Positions 1 through 7,431 of a stretch of DNA of 19,179 nucleotides are shown piece after piece. Both the position numbers and the translations under genes were made by a program. Source of the stretch: CAZCCV01 sp964497515 (GTDB lineage: Bacteria > Armatimonadota > UBA5829 > DTLH01); contig CAZCCV010000038.1 of assembly GCA_964497515.1 (NCBI GenBank), positions 1 through 19,179 on the forward strand, in the 5' to 3' direction. Numbering within the stretch: the first letter of the stretch is position 1; every line of letters starts with the position of its first letter. Below the pieces are notes generated by a model. That model was not told where the DNA came from, made no database searches, and worked only from the letters and a program-made list of their open reading frames with translations.

Positions 1-69
1 TATTATCGAGGGAGCCAGATTAGCGGCCTGATTCCGGATATCTGACATGCACCCCGTGCGACTCGAAAG

Positions 70-2493
70 CTATAGTGAGTTCTTTCGCTCTCTTTCGTTA
101 TCGAGTAACGCAATCGGCAGCACTTCATCTGCGTGTTCAACGAGCTTGATAGTTAGTTCGCTTCTTACGTTGTCCGGTATCTCTTCGAGATCCTTTTCGT
201 TCTCCTTCGGAAGGATTACAGTGCGAATCCCTGCTCTGTGCGCCGAAAGCACCTTCTCTTTGACGCCACCGATTGGAAGAACGCGCCCTCTGAGTGTGAT
301 CTCGCCGGTCATTGCCACGTCCTTTCGCACCCTGCGCCTTGTAAGTGCAGAGGCCAATGCCGTAGCAATGGTTATTCCGGCCGACGGACCATCCTTCGGG
401 ACTGCTCCCGCGGGAACGTGTATGTGCACATCCATTCGATGAGTGAACTCTTCGTCAATATCGAGCACCCTTGCTTTGGAGCGGACATATGTGAGAGCTG
501 CCTGCGCAGACTCTTTCATTACATCGCCGAGCTGACCCGTAAGAAGCAGTTTCCCTTCGGTAGACTTCAGAAGACCAACCTCAATCTGCATAACGTCGCC
601 ACCAAACTCGGTATAAGCAAGTCCGGTTGCTGCGCCGATCTCGTCTTTCTCCTCTGCCATACCGTAGTGATAGCGACGTGTGCCAAGGTACGTCTTTACA
701 TCGCCCTCGCTCACTGAGGCTTTGCTCTCCGTTCCTTCGGCAACTTTCTTCGCGATTTTGCGCAGGATTGAAGCGATTTCGCGCTCGAGATTCCTCACTC
801 CGGCTTCGCGAGTGTACTCGCGAACGATAGTGCGAATGGCAGACTGGTCTATCGCTGCGTTCTCTTCGGTGAGCCCATTCTCCTTAAGCTGCTTAGGAAC
901 GAGGAATCGCTCCGCTATTTCAAGTTTCTCATCCTCGATGTACCCAGGGAAATGCAGCACTTCCATTCGGTCTCGCAGAGGAGGCGGAATAGTATCAAGC
1001 ACGTTCGCCGTGGTAATGAACATCACATCCGACAGATCGAACGGAACCTCCAGATAGTGATCGGAAAAAGCATTGTTCTGCTCCGGATCGAGTGCTTCAA
1101 GAAGTGCCGCCGATGGGTCGCCACGGAAATCGGCGCCAATCTTGTCGATCTCATCGAGCATAAACACCGGGTTACGTGAGCCCGCTTGCTTGATTCCCTG
1201 AATGATCCTGCCTGGCAGGGCACCAACATAAGTTCGCCTGTGGCCACGGATCTCAGCTTCATCACGAATGCCACCAAGAGACACCCTGATGAACTTTCGC
1301 CCAAGCGCTTTAGCTATCGATTTGCCAATGGAGGTCTTTCCGACACCTGGAGGGCCTACAAAACAGAGTATTGGCCCACGCATAGTTCCAGCCAGTTTGC
1401 GCACAGCGAGGAACTCCAGAATCCGTTCCTTGACCTTCGCCAAACCGTAGTGATCGGCATCGAGTGTCTTGGTTGCAGCATCGATTTCCAGCAACTCAGT
1501 TGTGCTCTTGCTCCACGGCAGAGATATCAGCCAATCGAGATATGTACGGACGACCACACCATCTGGAGCTGCATATGGCATCTTCTCCAGTCGGTCGACT
1601 TCTTTTAGCGCGCGTTCAGATACCTCCGAAGGCATCTTCGCTTCTTCAATTTTGGCTTTATACTCTTCTATCTCGGACATCCGCTCGTCGCGGTCGCCCA
1701 ACTCCTGCTGAATAGCCTTAAGCTGCTCGCGGAGGATGTACTCTTTCTGCGTTTCACCCATCTCTCGCTCAACACGAGAACGGATATTATGGTGAATCTC
1801 CAGAATCTCAATTTCACGTGCCAGGATGAGAGTCAATCGTTCGAGCCGCTCTTTGACCGATACAGTCTCCAGTATCTCTTGCTTCTGCGCGACGGGAATG
1901 CTGAGGTGGTGTGTGACAGTGTCTGCCAGACGTGCTGCGTCGCTGATGCTAAGAGCAGTGACCATCGCTTCAGGTGGTATCTGCCGACCGTCCTGTACGA
2001 TCCGCTCGAACTGATTCATAATCTCACGGCGAATTGCTTCGATTTCGAGTCCGACTGCCGGTTTTTCCTCAAGCATCTTCACCCGAGCCTTCAAGTAAGG
2101 CTCTGTGTGAGTGTATTTGGTAATTTTGACTCGCTGCACGCCCTCAAGCATCAACCGAACGGCGCCGTCGGGCACTCGAAGCACCTGCATAACCTCAACC
2201 AGGAGGCCGACATCGTAGAGCTCATCCGGCTCCGGATCTTCGGTGCCAATTTCCTGCTGCGCCACAAGCACCATCTTACGGCTTTTCGATATCGCTGCAT
2301 CCAGCGCTTGTATGGACTTTTCCCGTCCCACAAGCAGAGGAAACAGCATACTTGGGAAGTACACCTGATCTCTTACCGGGAGAACCGGGTACGTCCTCGG
2401 CTGGCGGGTGGACTTCGCTTTTGAATCGCTCTCTGTTACACGATCTATTATTTCTACGTCATCGTTAGAGCCTGCAGCTCTTTTGCGTGGCAT
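70..2493 (-). CDS. lon: ATP-dependent protease Lon (LonA type)
   Basis: This is a cytosolic AAA+ serine protease that unfolds and degrades damaged and regulatory proteins. From the ATG at 2493 it has 807 residues, a normal LonA length. The N-terminal substrate-binding domain spans roughly residues 30-230 and is followed by a coiled linker to about 300. The AAA+ module has Walker A GPPGVGKT (380-387) and Walker B MLDEID with Asp447/Glu448. The protease domain carries the Ser-Lys dyad: Ser704 in PKDGPSAG and Lys745 in GGVKEK. The reading frame opens 24 nt further upstream at 2517, but a GAGAGG ribosome site at 2499-2504 lies 5 nt before the ATG at 2493 and decides for the shorter form. It is the last gene of the tig-clpP-clpX-lon series and is separated from clpX by a structured 107-nt gap. 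No CIRCE-type repeat was seen upstream. Identification is very secure. Confidence 0.98.
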   Translation of the reverse strand: MPRKRAAGSNDDVEIIDRVTESDSKAKSTRQPRTYPVLPVRDQVYFPSMLFPLLVGREKSIQALDAAISKSRKMVLVAQQEIGTEDPEPDELYDVGLLVEVMQVLRVPDGAVRLMLEGVQRVKITKYTHTEPYLKARVKMLEEKPAVGLEIEAIRREIMNQFERIVQDGRQIPPEAMVTALSISDAARLADTVTHHLSIPVAQKQEILETVSVKERLERLTLILAREIEILEIHHNIRSRVEREMGETQKEYILREQLKAIQQELGDRDERMSEIEEYKAKIEEAKMPSEVSERALKEVDRLEKMPYAAPDGVVVRTYLDWLISLPWSKSTTELLEIDAATKTLDADHYGLAKVKERILEFLAVRKLAGTMRGPILCFVGPPGVGKTSIGKSIAKALGRKFIRVSLGGIRDEAEIRGHRRTYVGALPGRIIQGIKQAGSRNPVFMLDEIDKIGADFRGDPSAALLEALDPEQNNAFSDHYLEVPFDLSDVMFITTANVLDTIPPPLRDRMEVLHFPGYIEDEKLEIAERFLVPKQLKENGLTEENAAIDQSAIRTIVREYTREAGVRNLEREIASILRKIAKKVAEGTESKASVSEGDVKTYLGTRRYHYGMAEEKDEIGAATGLAYTEFGGDVMQIEVGLLKSTEGKLLLTGQLGDVMKESAQAALTYVRSKARVLDIDEEFTHRMDVHIHVPAGAVPKDGPSAGITIATALASALTRRRVRKDVAMTGEITLRGRVLPIGGVKEKVLSAHRAGIRTVILPKENEKDLEEIPDNVRSELTIKLVEHADEVLPIALLDNERERKNSL

Positions 2494-2513
2494 AGTCGCC
2501 TCTCTTCGTACAT

Positions 2514-2581
2514 ACACAAAAGCGGACGCGAAGTCGAGACGCCGGAGGTTCTACCCGGCAGCACTCGACTCCACAATCCGC
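2514..2581 (-). terminator. nested hairpin with T-run between clpX and lon
   Basis: Three complementary arm pairs nest here: GCGGA/TCCGC (2522-2526 with 2577-2581), GTCGAG/CTCGAC (2533-2538 with 2564-2569) and GCCGG/CCGGC (2541-2545 with 2555-2559). On the minus strand the outermost stem is followed at once by TTTTGTGT. This fits a terminator or partial attenuator between clpX and lon. The outer stem is short and separated from the next by a 6/7-nt internal loop, so termination may be incomplete. Confidence 0.45.
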
Positions 2582-2600
2582 AATGGATAGATTAAGTTGC

Positions 2601-3866
2601 TTACGAAGCCGCTTTCATCTCGCTAAGAGTCACGAGAGTCGGCTCTTTCTTCTCGGTAATTGACTCCGCCGACACGATGCACTTCTTTACATCCTTGCTC
2701 GACGGCACTTCATACATAATATTCAGCATTACCTCTTCGAGGATTGTGCGCAGTGCCCTTGCTCCCATTCCACGCTTCATAGCTTCTTGAGCTACAGCAT
2801 CCAACGCGTCGTCGGTGAGAACAAGGTCTACTCCGTCGTACTCGAAGAACTTGCGATACTGCTTAACAAGCGAGTTCTTAGGTTCAACCAATATTTTTCT
2901 GAGTGCGCTTTCATCCAACGCCTCAAGAGTTGTGATAATGGGAAGCCTTCCCACGAACTCAGGAATAAGACCGAACTTCAGCAGGTCTTCTGGCATAACG
3001 CTCGCGAGAAGCTCCGAAATCGATCGATCTTTCTTGCTCTCGACAGGAGCTCTGAACCCAACGCTGGAGTCTGTGTGAGTTCTGCGCTCGATGATTTTGT
3101 CGAGCCCCTCAAACGCCCCGCCAACGATAAATAGAATGTTCGTTGTGTCGAGCTGCATATACTCCTGCTGAGGGTGCTTTCTGCCGCCCTGAGGAGGAAC
3201 ACTGGCCACCGTGCCTTCCAGAATCTTCAGCAGTGCCTGCTGAACGCCTTCGCCCGAAACGTCGCGGGTGATTGACGGATTCTCAGCCTTGCGAGCAATT
3301 TTGTCGATCTCGTCTATGTATATAATACCCCGCTGGGCATTTCGGATAGTGGCCTGTGGACTCTCTCCGGTATCTGCCGCTTGAAGCAGCTTAAGAAGAA
3401 TGTTCTCAACATCCTCTCCCACATACCCCGCTTCTGTAAGCGAGGTTGCATCAGCAATCGCAAACGGAACGTTCAGTATGCGCGCCAGAGTCTGTGCCAG
3501 CAGCGTTTTTCCCGAACCGGTTGGCCCAACCAGAAGAATATTTGACTTCTGAAGCTCAACATCTGATGCGGGAGCGTTTATGCGCTTGAAATGATTGTAG
3601 ACGGCAACCGACAGCGCGCGCTTCGCCTTCTCCTGACCAATAACATACTGGCTCAGAATGCGACAGATCTCCTTGGGTTTTGGAACTGTGCCAGACGAAA
3701 AATCCGCCGGCTGATTGTTCTCACCCTTGATGATCTCGTTGCAGAGCCCGATGCAGTCCACGCATACACCACCGTAGACTCCCAAGATCAGCTTCTTCAC
3801 CTGCTCGCGGCTCTTGCCACAAAGGGCGCAGCGCCCGTCGTTCCGATCGTATCCGACCTTCGCCAA
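2601..3866 (-). CDS. clpX: ClpXP unfoldase subunit ClpX
   Basis: ClpX is the hexameric AAA+ unfoldase that feeds tagged substrates into ClpP in the cytosol. The 421-residue product has the N-terminal zinc-binding domain (Cys13, Cys16, Cys35, Cys38), Walker A GPTGSGKT (114-121), a GYVG pore loop (147-150), Walker B with Asp185/Glu186, and the sensor-2 motif GAR (368-370). The ClpP-docking tripeptide is VGF (269-271) where many orthologues have IGF or LGF. The start codon is TTG at 3866, supported by an AAGGAG site at 3875-3880 with 8-nt spacing. This rare start may hold down translation. ClpP lies 130 nt upstream on the same strand; no convincing promoter or terminator was found in that gap, so co-transcription is likely. 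Confidence 0.98.
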   Translation of the reverse strand: MAKVGYDRNDGRCALCGKSREQVKKLILGVYGGVCVDCIGLCNEIIKGENNQPADFSSGTVPKPKEICRILSQYVIGQEKAKRALSVAVYNHFKRINAPASDVELQKSNILLVGPTGSGKTLLAQTLARILNVPFAIADATSLTEAGYVGEDVENILLKLLQAADTGESPQATIRNAQRGIIYIDEIDKIARKAENPSITRDVSGEGVQQALLKILEGTVASVPPQGGRKHPQQEYMQLDTTNILFIVGGAFEGLDKIIERRTHTDSSVGFRAPVESKKDRSISELLASVMPEDLLKFGLIPEFVGRLPIITTLEALDESALRKILVEPKNSLVKQYRKFFEYDGVDLVLTDDALDAVAQEAMKRGMGARALRTILEEVMLNIMYEVPSSKDVKKCIVSAESITEKKEPTLVTLSEMKAAS

Positions 3867-3996
3867 CTGGCTATCTCCTTCTCACCTTGAAGTTTTCGTT
3901 TGCCGTGGACGTGTAAGCAGTTTGCGTAACGTCCCAGTCACTACAGAATGGAGCTAGCAGACCCTTAAGAGCCCGTCACGCTACCTAAAGGGCAGA

Positions 3997-4581
3997 CTAA
4001 CCCTTTTTTCCGATTACTGTATCTACTATGCCATACTCTTTGGCTTCTTCTGGAGACATATAGTAATCTCTGTCGATATCCTTTTCAACTCTCTCTGCAG
4101 GCTGGCCGGTATGCTCCGACAACAGCTTGACATAAAGAGACTTGTAACGCAACACTTCGCGCGCCACAATGTCGATATCAGACGGAGTACCACGGAATCC
4201 GGCAGATCCCTGATGTATCATAATTCGCGAGTTGGGCAGTGCAAACCTCTTATTCTTTGTGCCACCCGCCAGAAGAATAGCCCCCATACTCATAGCATGC
4301 CCCACGCACGTGGTAGCTATGTCTGGTTTGACAACCTGCATCGTGTCATAAATGGCTAACCCAGCTATGACCGAACCTCCTGGGCTGTTTATGTATAGCT
4401 CAATATCTCTGTCTGGATCTTCTTTCTCCAGGAACAGCATCTGAGCGACTACAAGGTTAGCTATATCGTCGTCGATCGGCGTTCCAATAAAGATGATCCT
4501 GTCTCTCAGTAAGCGAGAGTAGATGTCGTACGACCGCTCGCCGCGTGCGGTCTGTTCAACCACCATTGGTATGAGCGCCAT
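3997..4581 (-). CDS. clpP: ATP-dependent Clp protease proteolytic subunit ClpP
   Basis: ClpP is the self-compartmentalised serine peptidase that forms a two-ring 14-mer and works with ClpX. The 194-residue protein carries the catalytic triad in family spacing: Ser98 in GHAMSMG, His123 in MIHQG, and Asp172 in the DRDYYMS segment. The start is ATG at 4581 with AAAGGAG at 4593-4599, a slightly long 11-nt spacing. The gene begins only 27 nt after the trigger factor stop codon, so the two are almost certainly co-transcribed. This is a single full-length copy with no sign of degradation. Confidence 0.98.
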   Translation of the reverse strand: MALIPMVVEQTARGERSYDIYSRLLRDRIIFIGTPIDDDIANLVVAQMLFLEKEDPDRDIELYINSPGGSVIAGLAIYDTMQVVKPDIATTCVGHAMSMGAILLAGGTKNKRFALPNSRIMIHQGSAGFRGTPSDIDIVAREVLRYKSLYVKLLSEHTGQPAERVEKDIDRDYYMSPEEAKEYGIVDTVIGKKG

Positions 4582-4608
4582 TAGCTATGGTACTCCTTTC
4601 AAAAACGC

Positions 4609-5904
4609 CTAGCGTCCTACGTTTTTAATATTGGAGGCATTCACTAGAAACTCTAGCACTTTTCTTCGAGCAATCTTGTCGGAAATGACCTGTCTGCCAT
4701 CAGTCTTGTCTACAAATGCCATAATAGACTCTCGCGGATAACCCGTTTCTTCCGCCATTTTGGTGATTTCGGCCTCTATATCTTCGTCTGCGACCTCAAT
4801 ACTCTCTTTTTTGGCGATCTCTTCGAGCACCAGACTGATTTTGATATCGCGTTCAGCAGACTTGGAAATGTTTTCCTGAATATCGCTGAAGGACTTGCCA
4901 GTAGTTCGAAAATAATCCTCAAGTGTCATTTTTCTGGACTGCAGATCTTTCACCAAATCTTGCAGGCGATGCCCTACTTCGTTCTCCAAAACACTATCGT
5001 GGAAACAAATGGTTGAACCCTCTACTACCTGGTCAACCAAGCCAGTTTCCACCTCTTTGTCGGCAAGATCCGAGAACGCCTTTTCCAGAGATTCGCGAAC
5101 GTAGTTCGTTAGAGCTTCAACAGTCTCTACATCCTCGTCTCCGTTCGTCAGTTTCAGCGTCTTTACGAACTCGTCGGTTAGTTCCGGGATATTCCGCCGC
5201 TTGATGTCATTTAGCGTGACAACAATCTGCAGTTGCTGGCCAGCGACTGACTTGTCTCCGTAGTCTTCAGGGTATACGACGTCGATTGTCTTTGTCTCGC
5301 CAGCATTCATACCCACAAGCCCACTATCTACGCTTTCGAGGTTATTGCCGACCTCAAGAACAGTGTCCCTGGGATCTGAATCATCCTGGGCTATGGCCAC
5401 AATCACCATATCGCCCTTTTCGACCGGGCGACCTTCCACGCTTTCTACTGTAGCCGCACTCTGTCGCAGTTCGTTGATGCGCGCTTCTACGTCGCTCTCT
5501 GAAACCTGTTTGGGAAGGCGTTTGGCTTTAAGCTCCGTGTATTTGCCAAGTTCGACAGTAGGAGCTGTCGGGACGGTGGCGCGGAACTTGAATGGTTCGG
5601 CATCCGCAATATGAATCACTTCGTAAGAAGCCGCGCCGTAAGGCTCTACCTCAGCTTCTTTGAGTGCTTCTGCGTAAGCGGGTTCAGCCATAATCTCGGC
5701 GGCGTGCCCCTCGATTCTCTCCTTGTCGAGCACATTCTCGAGTATCGACCTCGGAGCCCTGCCCTTCCGGAAACCGGCGATCTCTGCGTGGCGACCAGCC
5801 TCTTTGTAGGCACGATCGAACGCCTTTTTGACCTCCTCGGCTCCGACTTCGATTTCTAGTGTGATTTCACACGGTTTGTTCTGTTCCTTCTGAATTATCG
5901 GCAC
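4609..5904 (-). CDS. tig: trigger factor, ribosome-associated chaperone
   Basis: Trigger factor binds at the ribosomal exit tunnel and shields nascent chains. The ribosome-docking signature GFRKGRAP sits at residues 44-51. An FKBP-like middle domain covers about 150-225, and a long helical C-terminal cradle follows. The frame opens at a TTG at 5937, but that codon has no ribosome site and lies in a structured leader. GTG at 5904 is preceded by GGAG (5914-5917) at 9 nt and gives a normal 431-residue protein. The FKBP core is about nine residues shorter between the GD and GE landmarks (164-203) than in the E. coli protein as I remember it, and it lacks the pocket aromatics, so prolyl isomerase activity may be weak or absent. 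The gene heads the tig-clpP-clpX-lon series. Confidence 0.95.
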   Translation of the reverse strand: MPIIQKEQNKPCEITLEIEVGAEEVKKAFDRAYKEAGRHAEIAGFRKGRAPRSILENVLDKERIEGHAAEIMAEPAYAEALKEAEVEPYGAASYEVIHIADAEPFKFRATVPTAPTVELGKYTELKAKRLPKQVSESDVEARINELRQSAATVESVEGRPVEKGDMVIVAIAQDDSDPRDTVLEVGNNLESVDSGLVGMNAGETKTIDVVYPEDYGDKSVAGQQLQIVVTLNDIKRRNIPELTDEFVKTLKLTNGDEDVETVEALTNYVRESLEKAFSDLADKEVETGLVDQVVEGSTICFHDSVLENEVGHRLQDLVKDLQSRKMTLEDYFRTTGKSFSDIQENISKSAERDIKISLVLEEIAKKESIEVADEDIEAEITKMAEETGYPRESIMAFVDKTDGRQVISDKIARRKVLEFLVNASNIKNVGR

Positions 5905-5928
5905 TGCAATATTCTCCGTTATGCTCAC

Positions 5929-5999
5929 AAAAAGCAACAGGATACAGGATGTAAGATAGTTTCGACAGTCGTAGAATCTATCCTCTATCCCATATCCTG
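5929..5999 (-). terminator. stem-loop with T-run in the tig leader (terminator or attenuator)
   Basis: Arms at 5938-5950 and 5987-5999 can form a continuous 13-bp RNA stem on the minus strand, including one U.G and one G.U wobble. On the plus strand the same two positions would be A-C mismatches. A second arm pair (GATAG 5955-5959, CTATC 5978-5982) fits inside the loop. The minus strand continues TTGCTTTTTG after the stem, with a T5 run at 5929-5933. The element lies between the tRNA-Gly gene and the tig GTG, so it could end the tRNA transcript or meter read-through into tig. Confidence 0.5.
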
Positions 6000-6021
6000 C
6001 GATTTCAGGCTGGGAAGAGCA

Positions 6022-6033
6022 GGGCTATAGCCC
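6022..6033. repeat. short palindrome GGGCTATAGCCC
   Basis: A perfect 12-base palindrome lies 22 nt beyond the 3' end of tRNA-Gly. It can fold as GGGC-TATA-GCCC but is not followed by a T-run, so it is more likely a processing or protein-binding site, or chance, than a terminator. Confidence 0.3.
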
Positions 6034-6054
6034 CTACCCTTTTACCCAAGTTTG

Positions 6055-6129
6055 TGGAGCGGGAGACGGGACTCGAACCCGCGACATCCACCTTGGCAAG
6101 GTGGCGTTCTACCACTGAACCACTCCCGC
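6055..6129 (-). tRNA. tRNA-Gly (anticodon GCC), CCA encoded
   Basis: The minus-strand sequence folds as a complete class I cloverleaf. The acceptor arms are GCGGGAG and CTCCCGC, followed by T and an encoded CCA. The D-loop is AGTGGTAGA, the anticodon stem is CCACC/GGTGG around the loop TTGCCAA, and the T-arm carries GGTTCGAGTCC. The anticodon GCC reads GGC and GGU. It is the last of three tRNAs in the transcript, 26 nt after tRNA-Leu. Confidence 0.97.
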
Positions 6130-6155
6130 ACATACTGTTGTTCTCTCTGGCGACA

Positions 6156-6239
6156 TGGTGGGCGAGAGGAGAGTTGAACTCCCACGCCTTGCGGCACTAG
6201 ATCCTAAGTCTAGCGTGTCTGCCATTCCACCACTCGCCC
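6156..6239 (-). tRNA. tRNA-Leu (anticodon UAG), CCA encoded
   Basis: The acceptor arms are GGGCGAG and CTCGCCC, with discriminator A and an encoded CCA. The anticodon stem CTAGA/TCTAG encloses CTTAGGA, giving anticodon UAG. A long variable arm (TGCCGCAAGGCGT) marks a class II tRNA, as expected for leucine. It is the middle gene of the cluster, 11 nt (after CCA) from tRNA-Lys. Confidence 0.96.
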
Positions 6240-6250
6240 CCAGGAAACAC

Positions 6251-6326
<76 letters not shown>

Positions 6327-6340
6327 GTACTGCCTAGTAC
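6327..6340 (-). other. small leader hairpin abutting tRNA-Lys 5' end
   Basis: GTACT-GCCT-AGTAC forms a 5-bp stem with a 4-nt loop directly beside the mature 5' end of tRNA-Lys. It lies in the transcribed leader and could help position RNase P or another nuclease. A 5-bp stem can also arise by chance. Confidence 0.35.
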
Positions 6341-6356
6341 TCCCGCGTCGGTCATG

Positions 6357-6385
6357 ATTATAGCATCGCGATCAGTTGGCGTCAA
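6357..6385 (-). promoter_or_regulatory. proximal promoter of the tRNA cluster
   Basis: On the minus strand TTGACG (6380-6385) and TATAAT (6357-6362) are separated by exactly 17 nt. A start would be expected near 6350, about 24 nt before tRNA-Lys. The -10 is consensus and the -35 differs at one base. Confidence 0.85.
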
Positions 6386-6430
6386 CACGCTGGTCCGAGC
6401 TGTCCTCGACCACTTTCGAAGAGCAAAATA

Positions 6431-6459
6431 ATTATAGCGTGCGGCTCCGCAATTGTCAA
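6431..6459 (-). promoter_or_regulatory. distal consensus promoter of the tRNA cluster
   Basis: On the minus strand TTGACA (6454-6459) and TATAAT (6431-6436) are separated by 17 nt, a perfect match to the sigma70/sigmaA consensus. The spacer holds the inverted repeat GCGGCTCCGC (6441-6450), which could be an operator. It lies just past the rsmI stop codon and fires toward tRNA-Lys, 74 bp upstream of the proximal promoter. Confidence 0.88.
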
Positions 6460-6487
6460 ACGTTTTCTGCACAGCCTGTTCGCAATA

Positions 6488-7342
6488 TCACTCAGGCTTA
6501 TCACCCTTTATGGCCAGTGCAACTGAATAGACTTCACGCTTCGGAAGCTTCATTTCGGCGGCCACTATTCGTATGGCATCGCGCTCGGTCATACCCTCAT
6601 TCAAATGGTGTTTCAGACGTTCTTCGATACTCTCCTGACTCTCATCGGTCTCCGCTTCTGTGCCAGCACCTTCGATTACGATAGTGATTTCGCCCTTTGG
6701 CTTTGGGTGAGTAAAACGCTCTATGGCCTCACTGAGTGTTCCGCGAAAGACTTCTTCGAAGAGTTTGGTAGCTTCTCTCACAACGACCACACGTCGATCG
6801 CCCAGTTCAGCATACGCCGCCTTTAATGTGGAGAGTGTTCTAAGTGGTGATTCGTAGAGAATGACCGTTCTTGGGTCGGTGCGCATTCCACGAAAGAAGG
6901 CTCTGCGCTCGCTTTCTTTCCGAGGAGGAAATCCATCGAAACTGAAATGCGCCGTCGGAAGACCAGATACAACCAGCGCATAGACCATTGCGCTCGCACC
7001 TGGCACAGCTACTGTTGGAATATCCTCTGCTACCGCAAGCGCAATAAGCTCGTGCCCCGGATCCGACACCCCTGGTGTTCCGGCATCGGAGACCAATGCC
7101 ACATTGTCTCCAGCTTTCAACCGTACAATAATCTCTTCAGCACGTTGCCCTTTGCTGTGCTGGTGATACGCAATCATCGGCGTATGGATATCGTAGTGCG
7201 AAAGCAACTTCCGTGTGACGCGAGTGTCTTCAGCAGCAATGAGTGAGACCTCTTTCAGCACCCTGAGAGCCCGAAGCGTTATATCTTCCAGATTTCCAAT
7301 TGGCGTCGCAACAATGTAAAGCGTACCCGACTGTTCAACCAT
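6488..7342 (-). CDS. rsmI: 16S rRNA (cytidine-1402 2'-O)-methyltransferase RsmI
   Basis: RsmI uses S-adenosylmethionine to methylate the 2'-OH of C1402 in 16S rRNA, near the decoding centre. The 284-residue protein has the family landmarks in order: GNLED (16-20), SDAGTPGVSDPG (85-96), VPGASA (113-118) and YESPLR (163-168). A short C-terminal helical extension (about 235-284) follows, as in full-length members. The start is ATG at 7342 with a modest GGGGA site at 7349-7353. The gene follows a hairpin terminator for the surA-like gene, so it may depend on read-through or on a promoter I could not identify. Its stop lies about 30 nt from the consensus tRNA promoter. Confidence 0.97.
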   Translation of the reverse strand: MVEQSGTLYIVATPIGNLEDITLRALRVLKEVSLIAAEDTRVTRKLLSHYDIHTPMIAYHQHSKGQRAEEIIVRLKAGDNVALVSDAGTPGVSDPGHELIALAVAEDIPTVAVPGASAMVYALVVSGLPTAHFSFDGFPPRKESERRAFFRGMRTDPRTVILYESPLRTLSTLKAAYAELGDRRVVVVREATKLFEEVFRGTLSEAIERFTHPKPKGEITIVIEGAGTEAETDESQESIEERLKHHLNEGMTERDAIRIVAAEMKLPKREVYSVALAIKGDKPE

Positions 7343-7351
7343 CGGCCATCC

Positions 7352-7396
7352 CCAAAATGAGAACAGGGTCGGACATTAGCCTAGCCCGACCCTGTT
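7352..7396 (-). terminator. 11-bp hairpin terminator between surA-like gene and rsmI
   Basis: AACAGGGTCGG (7362-7372) pairs perfectly with CCGACCCTGTT (7386-7396) across a 13-nt loop. On the minus strand it is followed by CTCATTTTGG, a short and imperfect T-run. It lies 35 nt past the surA-like stop codon and directly before the rsmI ribosome site, so it could end the upstream transcript or attenuate entry into rsmI. Confidence 0.6.
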
Positions 7397-7431
7397 ATGA
7401 TACTCTATTCCACGTTCTATATACTGAGACT

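Noticed and set aside
1789..2424. 211-codon open frame on the plus strand inside lon
   Set aside because: It is fully antisense to a conserved lon coding region, shows no recognisable motif and has no ribosome site. It is a shadow of lon codon use.
3867..3996. CIRCE/HrcA or other heat-shock operator before clpX and elsewhere in the protease block
   Set aside because: No TTAGCACTC-N9-GAGTGCTAA-type repeat was found in the gaps before tig, clpP, clpX or lon.
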